A DNA stretch of 64,000 nucleotides, from contig JAWOGF010000066.1 in assembly GCA_046497075.1 (NCBI GenBank), positions 1 through 64,000 of the forward strand. The letters run 5' to 3'. Origin of the DNA: Saliniplasma sp046497075 (GTDB taxonomy: Archaea > Thermoplasmatota > Thermoplasmata > Halarchaeoplasmatales > Halarchaeoplasmataceae). The notes under the pieces are model-generated. The model did not search any database. It saw only the letters and a program-made list of their open reading frames with translations, and was not told the origin of the DNA. This document shows, in pieces, positions 1 to 8,685 of the stretch; position 1 is the first letter of the stretch; each line of letters starts with the position of its first letter. The position numbers and the translations under genes were made by a program.

Positions 1-1497
1 TCAGATCCCGTAGATCGGTTCGTATTTCCCTTTAAGATAATCGATGTAGAATTTTTCACTCAAACTTTCTCCAGTCAACCTTTTAGTCATCTCAGCAGCT
101 CGGTACTTCCTACCATGTCTGTGGATGTTCTCGTTCAACCAATTTTTAAGATCTCCAAATTTACCTTTTGCTACTTTCTCCTGTAAATTATCGATATCTT
201 CCACGGCCTTCTTGTAGATCTGTGCGGCATATAGATTGCCTAGTGCATAACTCGGGAAATATCCGAAATCCCCGGAAGACCAATGGATATCTTGTAGTAC
301 ACCTTTAGCAGGATCGTCTGGTATGATTCCTAAATAGTTATCCATCTTTTCTCTCCAAACCTCTTTAGTTTCTTCCGCTTCCAATTCTCCTCTAAATATT
401 GCCAATTCAATATCGAATCTAAGTGCTATATGTAAATTATAAGTTACTTCATCTGCTTCGACCCTTATGAATGTGGGTTCTACCCTATTTATAGCTTGAT
501 ATATATCTTCTTCATCTTCTTGACCTAAAATGGGGAAACTATCTTTTAATTTAGGATATAAAAAGGACATGAATTCTCTGCTTCTACCGACAAAATTTTC
601 CCACATCCTAGATTGGGATTCGTGGTATCCCATGGAAATCCGCTGACCCAATGGATGGCCATAGAACTCATCTGGTATTCCTTGTTCGTATATGCCGTGT
701 CCAGATTCATGCAATAAGCTAAAAAGAGAAGAGATATTCTCATCGGTGTACCTATTTGTGATCCTTACGTCGTCGTTCATACCTATAGTGAAGGGATGCA
801 CTGCTTCATCCAATCTGCCATGTTCAAAATCATAACCTATAGTTTCAGAAAGACTCCTACACAACCGTTTTTGCTTATCGATATCAAATTTTTTCCCTTT
901 GACCACCCCATCACCAGGTATGATCTCCGTTTCTTGAATATCCTCAACGATCGAAGAGAGTTTATTTTTCATGGGGTCAAATATTTTTTTTATCTTTTTC
1001 GCAGTAAAACCTGGTTCAAAAGCATCTACAAGTGCATCATAAGGTTCGTTTTCATAACCTATATACTCGGCAGCCTCCTTTTTTAGTTCCACCTGCTTTT
1101 CTAGATAAGGTAAGAAATGATCAAAATCGGATTTCGCTCTAGCCTTCTCCCAGGCTGCTTGAGCTTTTGACGATACTTTTGCCATCTTTTTAACCAGTTC
1201 GTCGGGGATATTGTACCTTCTTTCAAAATCTCTAGTCATCTCACGGACTGCAGCCCTTTGCGTTTCATCTAGATCCGCTTTTACAGATTCTTTATTGAGT
1301 TCATCTAGAACTTTCTTTAAACGATCAGACGTCAGTAACCTGTGATATATTCGGTACAGGTCTGATTTTGTTTCAGACCTTCCTTCAACGGCTCCTTTTG
1401 GCATGTATGTTCTTTCATCCCAAGCTAGGAGATAGACAGCATTCTGTACGTTGTTGATCTCTTTAGAAATCTCTAATAGTTCATTAAATGCAGACAT
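1..1497 (-). CDS. M32-family metallocarboxypeptidase (Taq carboxypeptidase type)
   Basis: Predicted zinc carboxypeptidase that removes C-terminal residues from peptides in the cytoplasm. The 498-residue length is normal for family M32. The zinc site HESGH lies at residues 263-267 (H263, E264, H267), preceded by the family DDVRIT segment near residue 243 and followed by the HESQSRMWEN segment near residue 293, which carries further family-typical residues. The gene is complete, with its stop codon at the window edge, and is divergent from the cupin gene. It has no signal peptide, so it probably recycles imported or internal peptides, which fits the 2-oxoacid oxidation genes nearby. Family assignment is firm; the natural substrate is unknown. 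Confidence 0.95.
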   Translation of the reverse strand: MSAFNELLEISKEINNVQNAVYLLAWDERTYMPKGAVEGRSETKSDLYRIYHRLLTSDRLKKVLDELNKESVKADLDETQRAAVREMTRDFERRYNIPDELVKKMAKVSSKAQAAWEKARAKSDFDHFLPYLEKQVELKKEAAEYIGYENEPYDALVDAFEPGFTAKKIKKIFDPMKNKLSSIVEDIQETEIIPGDGVVKGKKFDIDKQKRLCRSLSETIGYDFEHGRLDEAVHPFTIGMNDDVRITNRYTDENISSLFSLLHESGHGIYEQGIPDEFYGHPLGQRISMGYHESQSRMWENFVGRSREFMSFLYPKLKDSFPILGQEDEEDIYQAINRVEPTFIRVEADEVTYNLHIALRFDIELAIFRGELEAEETKEVWREKMDNYLGIIPDDPAKGVLQDIHWSSGDFGYFPSYALGNLYAAQIYKKAVEDIDNLQEKVAKGKFGDLKNWLNENIHRHGRKYRAAEMTKRLTGESLSEKFYIDYLKGKYEPIYGI

Positions 1498-1631
1498 AGT
1501 TCGATTGAATTAAGTGATGATACAAATAGTTAACGAATATCTCTCAACTTATGGTCCACTATATTTCAAGATAAAAAACCGAGATTAGATCTCCTTCTGT
1601 TAGTTAAAGATAATACACTCTTCCCCCTTTA

Positions 1632-1642
1632 TTTTTATATAT
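1632..1642 (+). promoter_or_regulatory. TATA box of the cupin gene
   Basis: A T/A-only stretch centred near 1637 puts the expected archaeal start site (about 26 bp downstream) near 1663. That leaves a leader of only a few bases before the ATG at 1669. The position is inferred from spacing. Confidence 0.5.
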
Positions 1643-1668
1643 GAAGTTTCTTTATCATTTTTGATAAT

Positions 1669-2055
1669 ATGGCATCTTCAAACGAAAGGCAAGGCGCTGT
1701 CATAGATTCTGACAGCGTCGAAAAGAATGATGTAGAAAGGGCAGATGATATAGATATACAGTGGTTGATATCTAAAGATCAGGGATCAGATAATATCTTT
1801 ATGAGAAAGTTCACCATCAAGCCCGGTGGGAGTATGGGGTATCATAAACATGATGAAACTGAACATGTCCAATATGTGTTAAAAGGTACTATAGAGTTGT
1901 TGATGGATGGTGAGAAGTATACTGTCAGTAAAGGTGATGCTGTTTTCATACCCAGTGATGTTCCTCATTCTTATGAAAATATTGGGGATAAGGATGCTGT
2001 ATTCTTATGCATCATCCCATCAGGGGAAGTCCATACGGAGATAATCGGGAAATAA
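1669..2055 (+). CDS. Cupin_2 domain protein
   Basis: Small single-domain cupin of 128 residues. Cupin motif 1 is visible as G-x-HKH-x(4)-EHVQYVLKG near residues 57-72, with metal-binding histidines and glutamate. Motif 2 is GDAVFIPSDVPHSYEN near residues 88-103, with the last metal histidine. Such proteins bind a metal in a beta-barrel and act as small isomerases, dioxygenases or sensors; the sequence does not say which. The N-terminal 30 residues are polar and may be disordered. The gene stands alone between a divergent peptidase and the next gene, with its own TATA box. Confidence 0.85.
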   Translation: MASSNERQGAVIDSDSVEKNDVERADDIDIQWLISKDQGSDNIFMRKFTIKPGGSMGYHKHDETEHVQYVLKGTIELLMDGEKYTVSKGDAVFIPSDVPHSYENIGDKDAVFLCIIPSGEVHTEIIGK

Positions 2056-2139
2056 ATATATTCTTTGACCACTAATTATATATAAGCCTTTGTTATTAGT
2101 TATATAGATTTAATCTGGTGTTATACCGGAGGGCTAAAC

Positions 2140-2706
2140 ATGGCTGAAGAAGATATAGATGAAGATTTAGAAGAAGAGGACGAAACTATAGTTGAAGGAA
2201 CTTCTGATGTTGAAAAAGGTGGACTCGGTTTTTCGGCAGTCCCCTTAGCGATCGGCATACTTTTAACCCTAGGGACTGTGGCTATCAAATTTTCTGGCAT
2301 GGATCCATTTATGGGTATAGAGAACCCGTCAGGAGTTTACGGTGAATATTTCTTATCTGGTGTCGGTGTAGGTCTGGTGATATTGGTCATCGGCGTTGCT
2401 ATGATGGTGATGTCAAAAAAGGAACCTGTTACTGAGCCAGTTGAGGAAGATGAATTCGAGGAAGAAGAAGAGGATGTTGAAGAAGGAATCTGCCCAACAT
2501 GTGGTGAAGTAATACCTATCGATTCTGAAGAATGCCCAGAATGCGGTGAAGAACTTGCTCCTCCAGAAGAGGAAGAAGAGCTTACGGAATGCCCCATCTG
2601 TGGTGCAGAGGTTTCATCTGATCTGGAAGAGTGTCCAGAATGCGGTGAACCGTTAACCGAGGAAGAAGAGGAAGAAGATATCTTTGATGACCTTGAAGAT
2701 ATATGA
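2140..2706 (+). CDS. Acidic membrane protein with two C-terminal zinc ribbons
   Basis: I do not recognise a named family. The 188-residue protein has a very acidic N-terminus (about 28 residues), two hydrophobic helices (about residues 29-46 and 68-90), then an acidic tail with two short zinc ribbons of CxxC-x(n)-CxxC form (ICPTCGE...CPECGE near residue 117 and TECPICGA...CPECGE near residue 148) separated by glutamate runs. A good Shine-Dalgarno (GGAGGG) precedes the ATG. Zinc ribbons on short membrane anchors are common in archaea of unknown role. The serine-rich antisense frame here is a shadow of the glutamate codons. Confidence 0.75.
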   Translation: MAEEDIDEDLEEEDETIVEGTSDVEKGGLGFSAVPLAIGILLTLGTVAIKFSGMDPFMGIENPSGVYGEYFLSGVGVGLVILVIGVAMMVMSKKEPVTEPVEEDEFEEEEEDVEEGICPTCGEVIPIDSEECPECGEELAPPEEEEELTECPICGAEVSSDLEECPECGEPLTEEEEEEDIFDDLEDI

Positions 2707-2710
2707 TATT

Positions 2711-3349
2711 CTAGTCCAAAACCCTTTTAATTTTTTTTAATATTGATCTTATTTTGTCAAGAAACCATTTTAATATATCTCGGATAAGGATATACACCTC
2801 TTTTAAAAATGTGAAACTTTTTCTAAAATACATCAAAGAGGCTACGACCAGTGTAAAAAATAAAGAAACTGATACATTATCCATAGTTGGATAGCTCTGA
2901 GATGTTTCACTTGCACTGAGCCCCCCTCCGACCGCTACTGTTTGCTGTGCTTCTATGGTGTTGATGATGATTTCTATAGATGGTATAGGGATTATACCTA
3001 TGAAATTTTGGAGATATATTGAGACCTGTACGCTATAAAAAGTAGATAATACGGGATAGAAAATAGCTACACCGTTCGTAATGTCTAGGAGTAGATGTGA
3101 GGACAAAAAAAACAGGGCTATCCATGCATAACCGAACCATTCCTCTTTGTACTTATATATGAATAGTGCCCAGATAAGAGGTAACAAAAACACGATAAAT
3201 ATGTTATGAAAGAGAAGTCGATGATAGCCAAAGAAAACATCCAATTCAGGTACGACTGCTAAAGGTAGCATCAATAATACTTTACGAGTATTGATTCTCA
3301 GAGCAAGGAGTATCAAGAGGGGTATGGTTATATGGGCAAATAGATCCAT
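2711..3349 (-). CDS. DUF457/YdjM-like membrane-bound metal-dependent hydrolase
   Basis: Integral membrane protein of 212 residues with about five hydrophobic segments. It starts MDLFAHITIP and carries the features of the DUF457/YdjM family: an early membrane His, P-E-LD near residue 36, YHRLLFHN near residue 42 and SSHLLLD near residue 83, which place His and Asp residues near the membrane face. The family is annotated as metal-dependent hydrolase, but substrates are unknown. The C-terminus is a basic amphipathic tail. It converges with the zinc-ribbon gene, only 4 bp between stop codons. Confidence 0.7.
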   Translation of the reverse strand: MDLFAHITIPLLILLALRINTRKVLLMLPLAVVPELDVFFGYHRLLFHNIFIVFLLPLIWALFIYKYKEEWFGYAWIALFFLSSHLLLDITNGVAIFYPVLSTFYSVQVSIYLQNFIGIIPIPSIEIIINTIEAQQTVAVGGGLSASETSQSYPTMDNVSVSLFFTLVVASLMYFRKSFTFLKEVYILIRDILKWFLDKIRSILKKIKRVLD

Positions 3350-3416
3350 TTATGTTATAGATAGACTTCACACCTATTAAAAAATTTAGGAGGTACTTAA
3401 GAAAGAAACGTTAAAA

Positions 3417-3465
3417 ACGATGTACGATGTACGATGTACGATTTACAATGTATGGAGTATGATGT
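3417..3465. repeat. Degenerating 7-bp tandem repeat
   Basis: Three exact copies of ACGATGT (3417-3437) are followed by copies drifting in the same 7-bp phase (ACGATTT, ACAATGT, ATGGAGT, ATGATGT) to about 3465. It lies in the 137-bp gap upstream of the DUF457-like gene. It looks like a slippage-generated minisatellite; no function can be assigned. Confidence 0.85.
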
Positions 3466-3486
3466 ATAATCTATATCTTTAAGCGA

Positions 3487-4611
3487 TCAGCCTATGAAAT
3501 CTAAAATAGTTCTCTCATACTTTTTTGAGATGATCTTCCAGTCATAGTTCTTTATCACATCAGGATCGACGTTAGCGCAGATTGATTTATGTATTTCAGC
3601 AAGGAATTCTTCTTCGGTAGAGTAACTAAACACCCCATCTATTGGACTAAATCGTTCTTCGATTTCGGGCATATTAGAACTCAATACAGGTACACCACAA
3701 GCAAGGTAAGTAAGGACTTTGCTTCCCATAGCCATCTTGTTCATCATGAGATCCTTTCTTGGATTCAAGCCAACGTCCATCGCTGATATGTATCGGGGTA
3801 AGTCAGTATATGGAATCCTTCCTAGGAATATGACCGAATCGGATATATCCATCCCTCTAACTTTATTTCTCAATCTTTCAGCGTAATCTGTGTGAAGACC
3901 AGGCCCAATTATTAGTAATTTAGCATTTTTATAACGCTTTTTGACATCAGGGAATAACTCGACTATTAATTCTAGATCAACCCAATTCTCTAATGAACCT
4001 ACATAACCGAGTACTGGATGGCTGAGTCCATAGTTTTCTTCGATAATACTCGGGTCAGAGGCATGTATCACACTCCTATCTACACCGTTTGGTATCACTT
4101 CGATATCACAATCTACGAAATCATTTAGATATCTTTTAGATGTTTTAGTAGGGGTAATGATTCCATCCGCATTTTTTAGATTATACCGTGATACCCACCT
4201 AGCGGCACTGCGTGCCATGAAATCAAGAGGTTTTGAATAGTAAGCAGCAGCACTTCCAGGCAAATAATCTAGATAATCAAATATCACAGTAGTTGGACTA
4301 AAATTTGCAAAATACCCGGGGATCAAATTTGCAGATATGACCGCATCATAATTTTCAGCAAGGGATGTAATTTTATTTCCATGTTTAAAAATATTTTTAA
4401 TGTAATAACTACTGATGTCTTTCTCTACTTTTTTGTCCATAGGGATAAGATTACATCTTGTTTTTCTTTTTTCGTCGTCAAAAAGTTTGAAATAACATAC
4501 ATCGACCTTATGTTCTTTAGCGATATTATCGAAAATAAAATTTAGACGATTTGGCACTGGGTGACCCACCCAATCCGTGGTTGGTATCACTAGTAATTTC
4601 ATATCTTCCAC
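3487..4611 (-). CDS. Glycosyltransferase, GT-B fold (GT4/GT1 type)
   Basis: Cytoplasmic or membrane-associated glycosyltransferase of 374 residues. The C-terminal Rossmann half is clear: VIPNGVD near residue 172 and GYVGSLENW near residue 202 at the donor-domain entry, LLIIGPG near residue 231, and AMGSKVLTYLACGVPVLSSNMPEIEE near residue 295, which carries the nucleotide-sugar binding region seen in GT4 enzymes. The N-terminal acceptor domain is divergent. The nearby epimerase on the same strand suggests a small surface-glycan or lipid-glycosylation set. Donor and acceptor are not predictable. Confidence 0.85.
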   Translation of the reverse strand: MEDMKLLVIPTTDWVGHPVPNRLNFIFDNIAKEHKVDVCYFKLFDDEKRKTRCNLIPMDKKVEKDISSYYIKNIFKHGNKITSLAENYDAVISANLIPGYFANFSPTTVIFDYLDYLPGSAAAYYSKPLDFMARSAARWVSRYNLKNADGIITPTKTSKRYLNDFVDCDIEVIPNGVDRSVIHASDPSIIEENYGLSHPVLGYVGSLENWVDLELIVELFPDVKKRYKNAKLLIIGPGLHTDYAERLRNKVRGMDISDSVIFLGRIPYTDLPRYISAMDVGLNPRKDLMMNKMAMGSKVLTYLACGVPVLSSNMPEIEERFSPIDGVFSYSTEEEFLAEIHKSICANVDPDVIKNYDWKIISKKYERTILDFIG

Positions 4612-4616
4612 TTTTT

Positions 4617-5366
4617 TTATGTCCTGATACTGTATCTGTCAAGATCACTACTTATAACTGTTTCTATATCTGTTTTCTCTTCGACCATATCTTTAATAAT
4701 TTCTATTTTCTCTATCACTTGGGGGTAAAAATGAGTCAAGGCTAATTTTTTGATATTTTCCCCACCTAATGTATCTATCAACCCCTGTGGGTCTGTGTGT
4801 ATCTCAGTTTTCATAGGCAAGGAAAGTTCATGTATGAGCAATTCCGTATCATTTAAGACATCTTTCAAACCTTCATTAGGAGCGCTATCACCGGTATACA
4901 CTATCTTTCCACCATTTATGTTATATCCCTGGCTTCCCTGGATATGCGGTGTATCAAAAGCTTCGATCTTCAAACCTCCGAAGATATCAGCCTCATCGGG
5001 CGCTAAGGATTTGATATCTAGATCGACCCTACCGGATTCCCCTACACATTTCCAGATCTCAGGGATCCAATCTACCATATCTGGAGGACAAATGATGGTG
5101 AATTCTGCTTGATCTGTCCTTAACCAGGAAGCTTTCGTTAGGGAAGGTAGATCTTGGATGTGGTCTAAATGTCTATGGGTTAAAAAGATATAATCGATCT
5201 CCTCTGCATTTGTACCAGCTTCTCTTAATCTCAAAGGAATACCCATACCACAATCGAAGAGTATTTTAGTATCTGACCTTTCCAAGAGTATCCCAGATTG
5301 AGCCCTACCTTCGATAGGAATACCCCCGCTAGTCCCGAGAATAGTCACTTCTGATTTCTCTGACAT
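4617..5366 (-). CDS. Metallo-beta-lactamase fold hydrolase (RNase Z-like)
   Basis: Protein of 249 residues with the two-metal motif THRHLDHIQ near residue 63 (HxHxDH), a further metal Asp in VYTGDSAPN near residue 156, and ALTHFYPQ near residue 209 supplying the C-terminal His. The N-terminal SGGIPIEGRAQSG replaces the glycine-rich start typical of RNase Z. It lacks the long exosite arm of classical tRNase Z, so I call it RNase Z-like rather than tRNase Z. It ends 5 bp before the glycosyltransferase start on the same strand, so the two are probably cotranscribed. Confidence 0.8.
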   Translation of the reverse strand: MSEKSEVTILGTSGGIPIEGRAQSGILLERSDTKILFDCGMGIPLRLREAGTNAEEIDYIFLTHRHLDHIQDLPSLTKASWLRTDQAEFTIICPPDMVDWIPEIWKCVGESGRVDLDIKSLAPDEADIFGGLKIEAFDTPHIQGSQGYNINGGKIVYTGDSAPNEGLKDVLNDTELLIHELSLPMKTEIHTDPQGLIDTLGGENIKKLALTHFYPQVIEKIEIIKDMVEEKTDIETVISSDLDRYSIRT

Positions 5367-5437
5367 ACGATAACATACATATTAAAACATATATAATTGA
5401 TTTTTGAACCGTTTGAAAACTAAATAGCACCGTTTGT

Positions 5438-6400
5438 CTAATAGTTCTCTAAAAACCAGTCTATAGTTTCTTCAAGTCCTTCTTCCAATCTGATATCAGG
5501 TCTATAGTCTAGTATATTTTTGGCTTTAGTGATATCAGCGTAGTTCCTGTATATCTCTCCGGGCCTCTTTTCGCCATACTGAGGTTCGGGTATTTCGAAG
5601 TCCATATCACTCATCTTGCTCTTAATCACCTCATATAGATCATTGATACTAGTTTCTTCTCCAGTAGCTACTTGGATAAGTTCGAAATCGCTTGGTAGGT
5701 CCTTTTGTGTAGAATTGAACAAAGCTTGGGATATATCTTTAGTATGTATAAAATCTCTAGTTTGCTCTCCATCTCCATAGATTACAGGTATTTCCCCATC
5801 TATGATCTGTTTTATGAACTTAGCAACAACACTTCCTTTGTGCCACGAATTCGGTCCGTACACATTTGAAAATCTCAAAGCAATAGTGGTTAATCCATTT
5901 GTTCTAGCATAAGCGCTGCAGTATCCCTCACATGCCAGTTTACTAGCACCATATGGTGATAATGGTTCAGGAACCTTTTTCTCATTGATGGGCATCCCTG
6001 TTTCACCTAAAGGTGCAGCTGAAGAAGCCAAAGTAAATCTTTTAACATCTTGTTTAACTGCTTCTTCAAGTAGCTTTATGGTCCCTATTATATTGATATC
6101 AGCGTCTTCAAGAGGTGACTCAACAGAAGGTATCACACCGGTCTGGGCAGCAAGATGGAGGACATAATCACATCCTTCCATAGAAGATCTTATGTCTTTT
6201 CTTTCTCTTATATCCCCCTTATAGAACTCTATTCTGTTATCATCATAATTTTCTATCTGTTTCAAATATTCTAGTTTACCGACTGACAGATTATCTAAAA
6301 CATTTATTTTCCAGTCAGTTTTCTCTAATAGGTAATCGATCAAATTCGTTCCTACAAATCCACAACCACCGGTTACCAGGGCTTGTTTTGCTCTCTTCAT
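5438..6400 (-). CDS. NAD-dependent sugar-nucleotide epimerase/dehydratase
   Basis: Extended short-chain dehydrogenase of 320 residues. The NAD-binding glycine motif TGGCGFVGTNL is at residues 10-20, LAAQTG near residue 84 completes the Rossmann fold, and the catalytic pair YGASK is near residue 150, with the upstream SSAA segment supplying the serine. RFSNVYGP near residue 177 and the C-terminal region resemble UDP-glucose 4-epimerase/GalE-like enzymes. Probable role is making a UDP-sugar for surface glycans with the nearby glycosyltransferase. The exact sugar cannot be read from sequence. Confidence 0.9.
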   Translation of the reverse strand: MKRAKQALVTGGCGFVGTNLIDYLLEKTDWKINVLDNLSVGKLEYLKQIENYDDNRIEFYKGDIRERKDIRSSMEGCDYVLHLAAQTGVIPSVESPLEDADINIIGTIKLLEEAVKQDVKRFTLASSAAPLGETGMPINEKKVPEPLSPYGASKLACEGYCSAYARTNGLTTIALRFSNVYGPNSWHKGSVVAKFIKQIIDGEIPVIYGDGEQTRDFIHTKDISQALFNSTQKDLPSDFELIQVATGEETSINDLYEVIKSKMSDMDFEIPEPQYGEKRPGEIYRNYADITKAKNILDYRPDIRLEEGLEETIDWFLENY

Positions 6401-6413
6401 ATTATCTTATCCC

Positions 6414-7295
6414 TCAGATCTCTACTTTACCTTCCTTGATCAATTGTTCAAGAGTTTTGTCTTCTTTCTTCTTTAATTTCTCTTCATCCTCAAGTTCCTT
6501 TTTGACCTGAAGATTCTGTTCCATCAATTTTTCTTGTTTCTTCCTGTATTGTTCACGTCGCTTCCTTTTTAGGCTGATCACATCGCTCTTCAGATCCATA
6601 GCTCTTTCATGATAGTGATCCGCCCTTTTCTTGATATCTATGAATTCTTCGTGCATTTCATCCGCTTCGTCAGATAATTTATTCATCTCTTCATATATGT
6701 CCTGCATATCTTCATGATATTTTTGAGATTCGTCAGAATATTCCACGACCTGTTGATGTTCTTCATCAGCCTTCTCAAAAAGTTCGTCAATCTTCTCATC
6801 CAAGCCTTCTATTTCACCGATCAAAGTTTCCTGCTCTTCGAGTAGTCCTTTTTTCTCTTTTAATTCTTCTCTCCTTTCTTTGGTTTTATCGATCAATTCT
6901 TTTTCATCATCGACGGATAAAGGAGTAGTTTCTTGTTTCAATTCCATTGATTTGATCTCTGCTTCGAGTTCGTTGACTTTTTGAGGCAAATTATTAACAA
7001 TTTTATCCTTCTTTTCCCGTTTAAATTCCACTAGTTCTTTAGCTTTTTGCTGGTACTCGTTCCTCTTATCTTTATGTTCCTTGGCCTTTTTCACGAGTTT
7101 GTCCCTCATCGCTTTGTTTTTTTCTAGGTCTTCCTGAATTTCTTTTCGTTCCTCATGAAGTCTATCTCTCTCTTTTTTGTAAAATTTAGCTTCCTCGTTC
7201 AACTCGTTTCTACTCTGAACTAATCGTTTATACTTTTCTTCAGCGTTTCTTATCTCTTCGACTTCAACTTCCTCTTTTTCCTGTTCATCTGTCAT
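6414..7295 (-). CDS. Archaeal coiled-coil protein (COG1340-like)
   Basis: Almost the whole 293-residue protein is charged heptad repeat (Lys/Glu-rich, no Cys), matching the uncharacterised archaeal coiled-coil family COG1340. It has no membrane segment and no catalytic motif. It follows the oxidoreductase operon on the same strand with about a 50-bp gap, and precedes the epimerase by 13 bp. Some relatives have been miscalled as phosphoserine phosphatase; nothing supports that here. Function unknown. Confidence 0.75.
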   Translation of the reverse strand: MTDEQEKEEVEVEEIRNAEEKYKRLVQSRNELNEEAKFYKKERDRLHEERKEIQEDLEKNKAMRDKLVKKAKEHKDKRNEYQQKAKELVEFKREKKDKIVNNLPQKVNELEAEIKSMELKQETTPLSVDDEKELIDKTKERREELKEKKGLLEEQETLIGEIEGLDEKIDELFEKADEEHQQVVEYSDESQKYHEDMQDIYEEMNKLSDEADEMHEEFIDIKKRADHYHERAMDLKSDVISLKRKRREQYRKKQEKLMEQNLQVKKELEDEEKLKKKEDKTLEQLIKEGKVEI

Positions 7296-7348
7296 CTGTT
7301 CTCAGCTCTTTATCTTAGATATCAAACCAACATTTTCGAACGTTATTA

Positions 7349-7891
7349 TTAACCTTTTGTATGAACTTCATCAAAATACTCATATCCTTTCTTAACTGCC
7401 TCGATGTTCATCTTTTTATACTTCTCGGGGAATTCGGATCTTATCGTCTTGATCAAACAATCTAGATCGATTTCCTTAGATATTTGAGCTAAAGCACCTA
7501 AAAGGACGATATTTGCGGCCTTCGAACTAGCGATCTCTTCCGCGATTTCACCAGCAGGTACTCTATAAACTTTGCCTTTAGATTTACTAACTTCCTCCAC
7601 TCTGCTGGAATCTACTATAAGATGTTCACAGCCTTCAACTTTATCCCTCCATTCATTCAAAGTTTCTTGATAAAGAACAATCAAATACTGGGGTATTTCA
7701 ATAGTGAGCTCGTCAACTTTTTGTCTATCTGCAATTATATCCGAGTATGCTATTCCACTCCTAACCGCAGCTGAATAAGAACGTCTTTGAACTACCTCAT
7801 AATCTTGTTCTAGGGATAAGGATTTTCCCAATATCGTCCCGGCTAATACTGTTCCCTGACCTGCCCATCCACCTATCCTAACCGTGATCAT
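7349..7891 (-). CDS. korC: 2-oxoacid:ferredoxin oxidoreductase, gamma subunit
   Basis: Gamma subunit (180 residues) of a CoA-acylating 2-oxoacid:ferredoxin oxidoreductase, which converts a 2-oxoacid plus CoA to acyl-CoA, CO2 and reduced ferredoxin. The start IRIGG-like segment (VRIGGWAGQGTVLAG) and RRSYSAAVRSG near residue 36 are typical of the gamma domain that contacts CoA. It is the last gene of a D-A-B-C operon and overlaps the beta gene by 4 bp (ATGA). The order and sequences best match the 2-oxoglutarate type; a branched-chain 2-oxoacid is possible. Confidence 0.9.
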   Translation of the reverse strand: MITVRIGGWAGQGTVLAGTILGKSLSLEQDYEVVQRRSYSAAVRSGIAYSDIIADRQKVDELTIEIPQYLIVLYQETLNEWRDKVEGCEHLIVDSSRVEEVSKSKGKVYRVPAGEIAEEIASSKAANIVLLGALAQISKEIDLDCLIKTIRSEFPEKYKKMNIEAVKKGYEYFDEVHTKG

Positions 7892-8685
7892 ATCGGTTCA
7901 CCACCTTGATCTAAGATCTGTTTATATATCTCCTCGGTAAGTTCAGGCCTGTCGATATATTGGATCTCGCCGACGTAGATACCTTCATCGTCTTTACTTT
8001 TCGTAGTGTTGTCTTTATACCATTCTAACATCTCTACTCCGGATAAGCCTTTTTTCTTACCGGTCCTTGTGGGACACTGGCTCAGCACCTCTATAAAAGA
8101 CAGTCCTTCGGTTTCTATAGCCCTATCGATTTCGTTTATAAGTTCGTTCATATGGTAGGTAGTCCATCTTGCAACATGACTAGCCCCTGCGTGCTTAACC
8201 ACGTTACATATATCGATACCCTGTGATGGATTTCCATAAGGAGTCGTTAAAGTTCTTTCACCATGCTCTGTTGTTGGTGCTACTTGTCCACCTGTCATCG
8301 CATAAAGACCGTTATTGATCATCAATACATTCAGGTCTATATTATTACGGGCTGCATGAAGTAGATGATTCCCACCTATACCAGCACAATCCCCGTCTCC
8401 AGATACAACCATCACCTCTAGTTTTTTATTACCCACCTTTAAACCAGTAGCATGAGGGATCGCTCTTCCATGTGTTGTATGTAATGTATCTACCTTCCAG
8501 TACGGTGAAGGTATCCAAGCGGCGCATCCTATACCACTGACCGCTACAACATCCTTTTGATCGATACTATTTTTTTCAACGGCTCTAGACATAGCATTTA
8601 ATACCATCCCATCCCCACAACCCGGACAGAATGCTGAAGGATAATTTCTTACATATTTTTTTCTTATCTTTTTGGCTCTGATCAT
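7888..8685 (-). CDS. korB: 2-oxoacid:ferredoxin oxidoreductase, beta subunit (TPP-binding)
   Basis: Thiamine-diphosphate-binding subunit of 265 residues. FCPGCGDG near residue 19 gives the conserved Cys pair, GIGCAAW near residue 51 another conserved Cys, and VVSGDGDCAGIGGNH near residue 93 is the GDG-x(n)-N thiamine diphosphate/Mg motif, with NNGLYAMTGGQ near residue 123 completing it. It works with the alpha subunit at the active site. Its start overlaps the alpha stop by 4 bp, so translation is probably coupled. Confidence 0.93.
   Translation of the reverse strand: MIRAKKIRKKYVRNYPSAFCPGCGDGMVLNAMSRAVEKNSIDQKDVVAVSGIGCAAWIPSPYWKVDTLHTTHGRAIPHATGLKVGNKKLEVMVVSGDGDCAGIGGNHLLHAARNNIDLNVLMINNGLYAMTGGQVAPTTEHGERTLTTPYGNPSQGIDICNVVKHAGASHVARWTTYHMNELINEIDRAIETEGLSFIEVLSQCPTRTGKKKGLSGVEMLEWYKDNTTKSKDDEGIYVGEIQYIDRPELTEEIYKQILDQGGEPI

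Noticed and set aside
796..1086. Frame opposite the carboxypeptidase gene
   Set aside because: Shadow of the M32 coding frame; no family, no ribosome-binding site.
2337..2597. Serine-rich frame opposite the acidic zinc-ribbon gene
   Set aside because: Glutamate codons GAA/GAG read on the other strand give Ser/Phe runs; no start signal or family.
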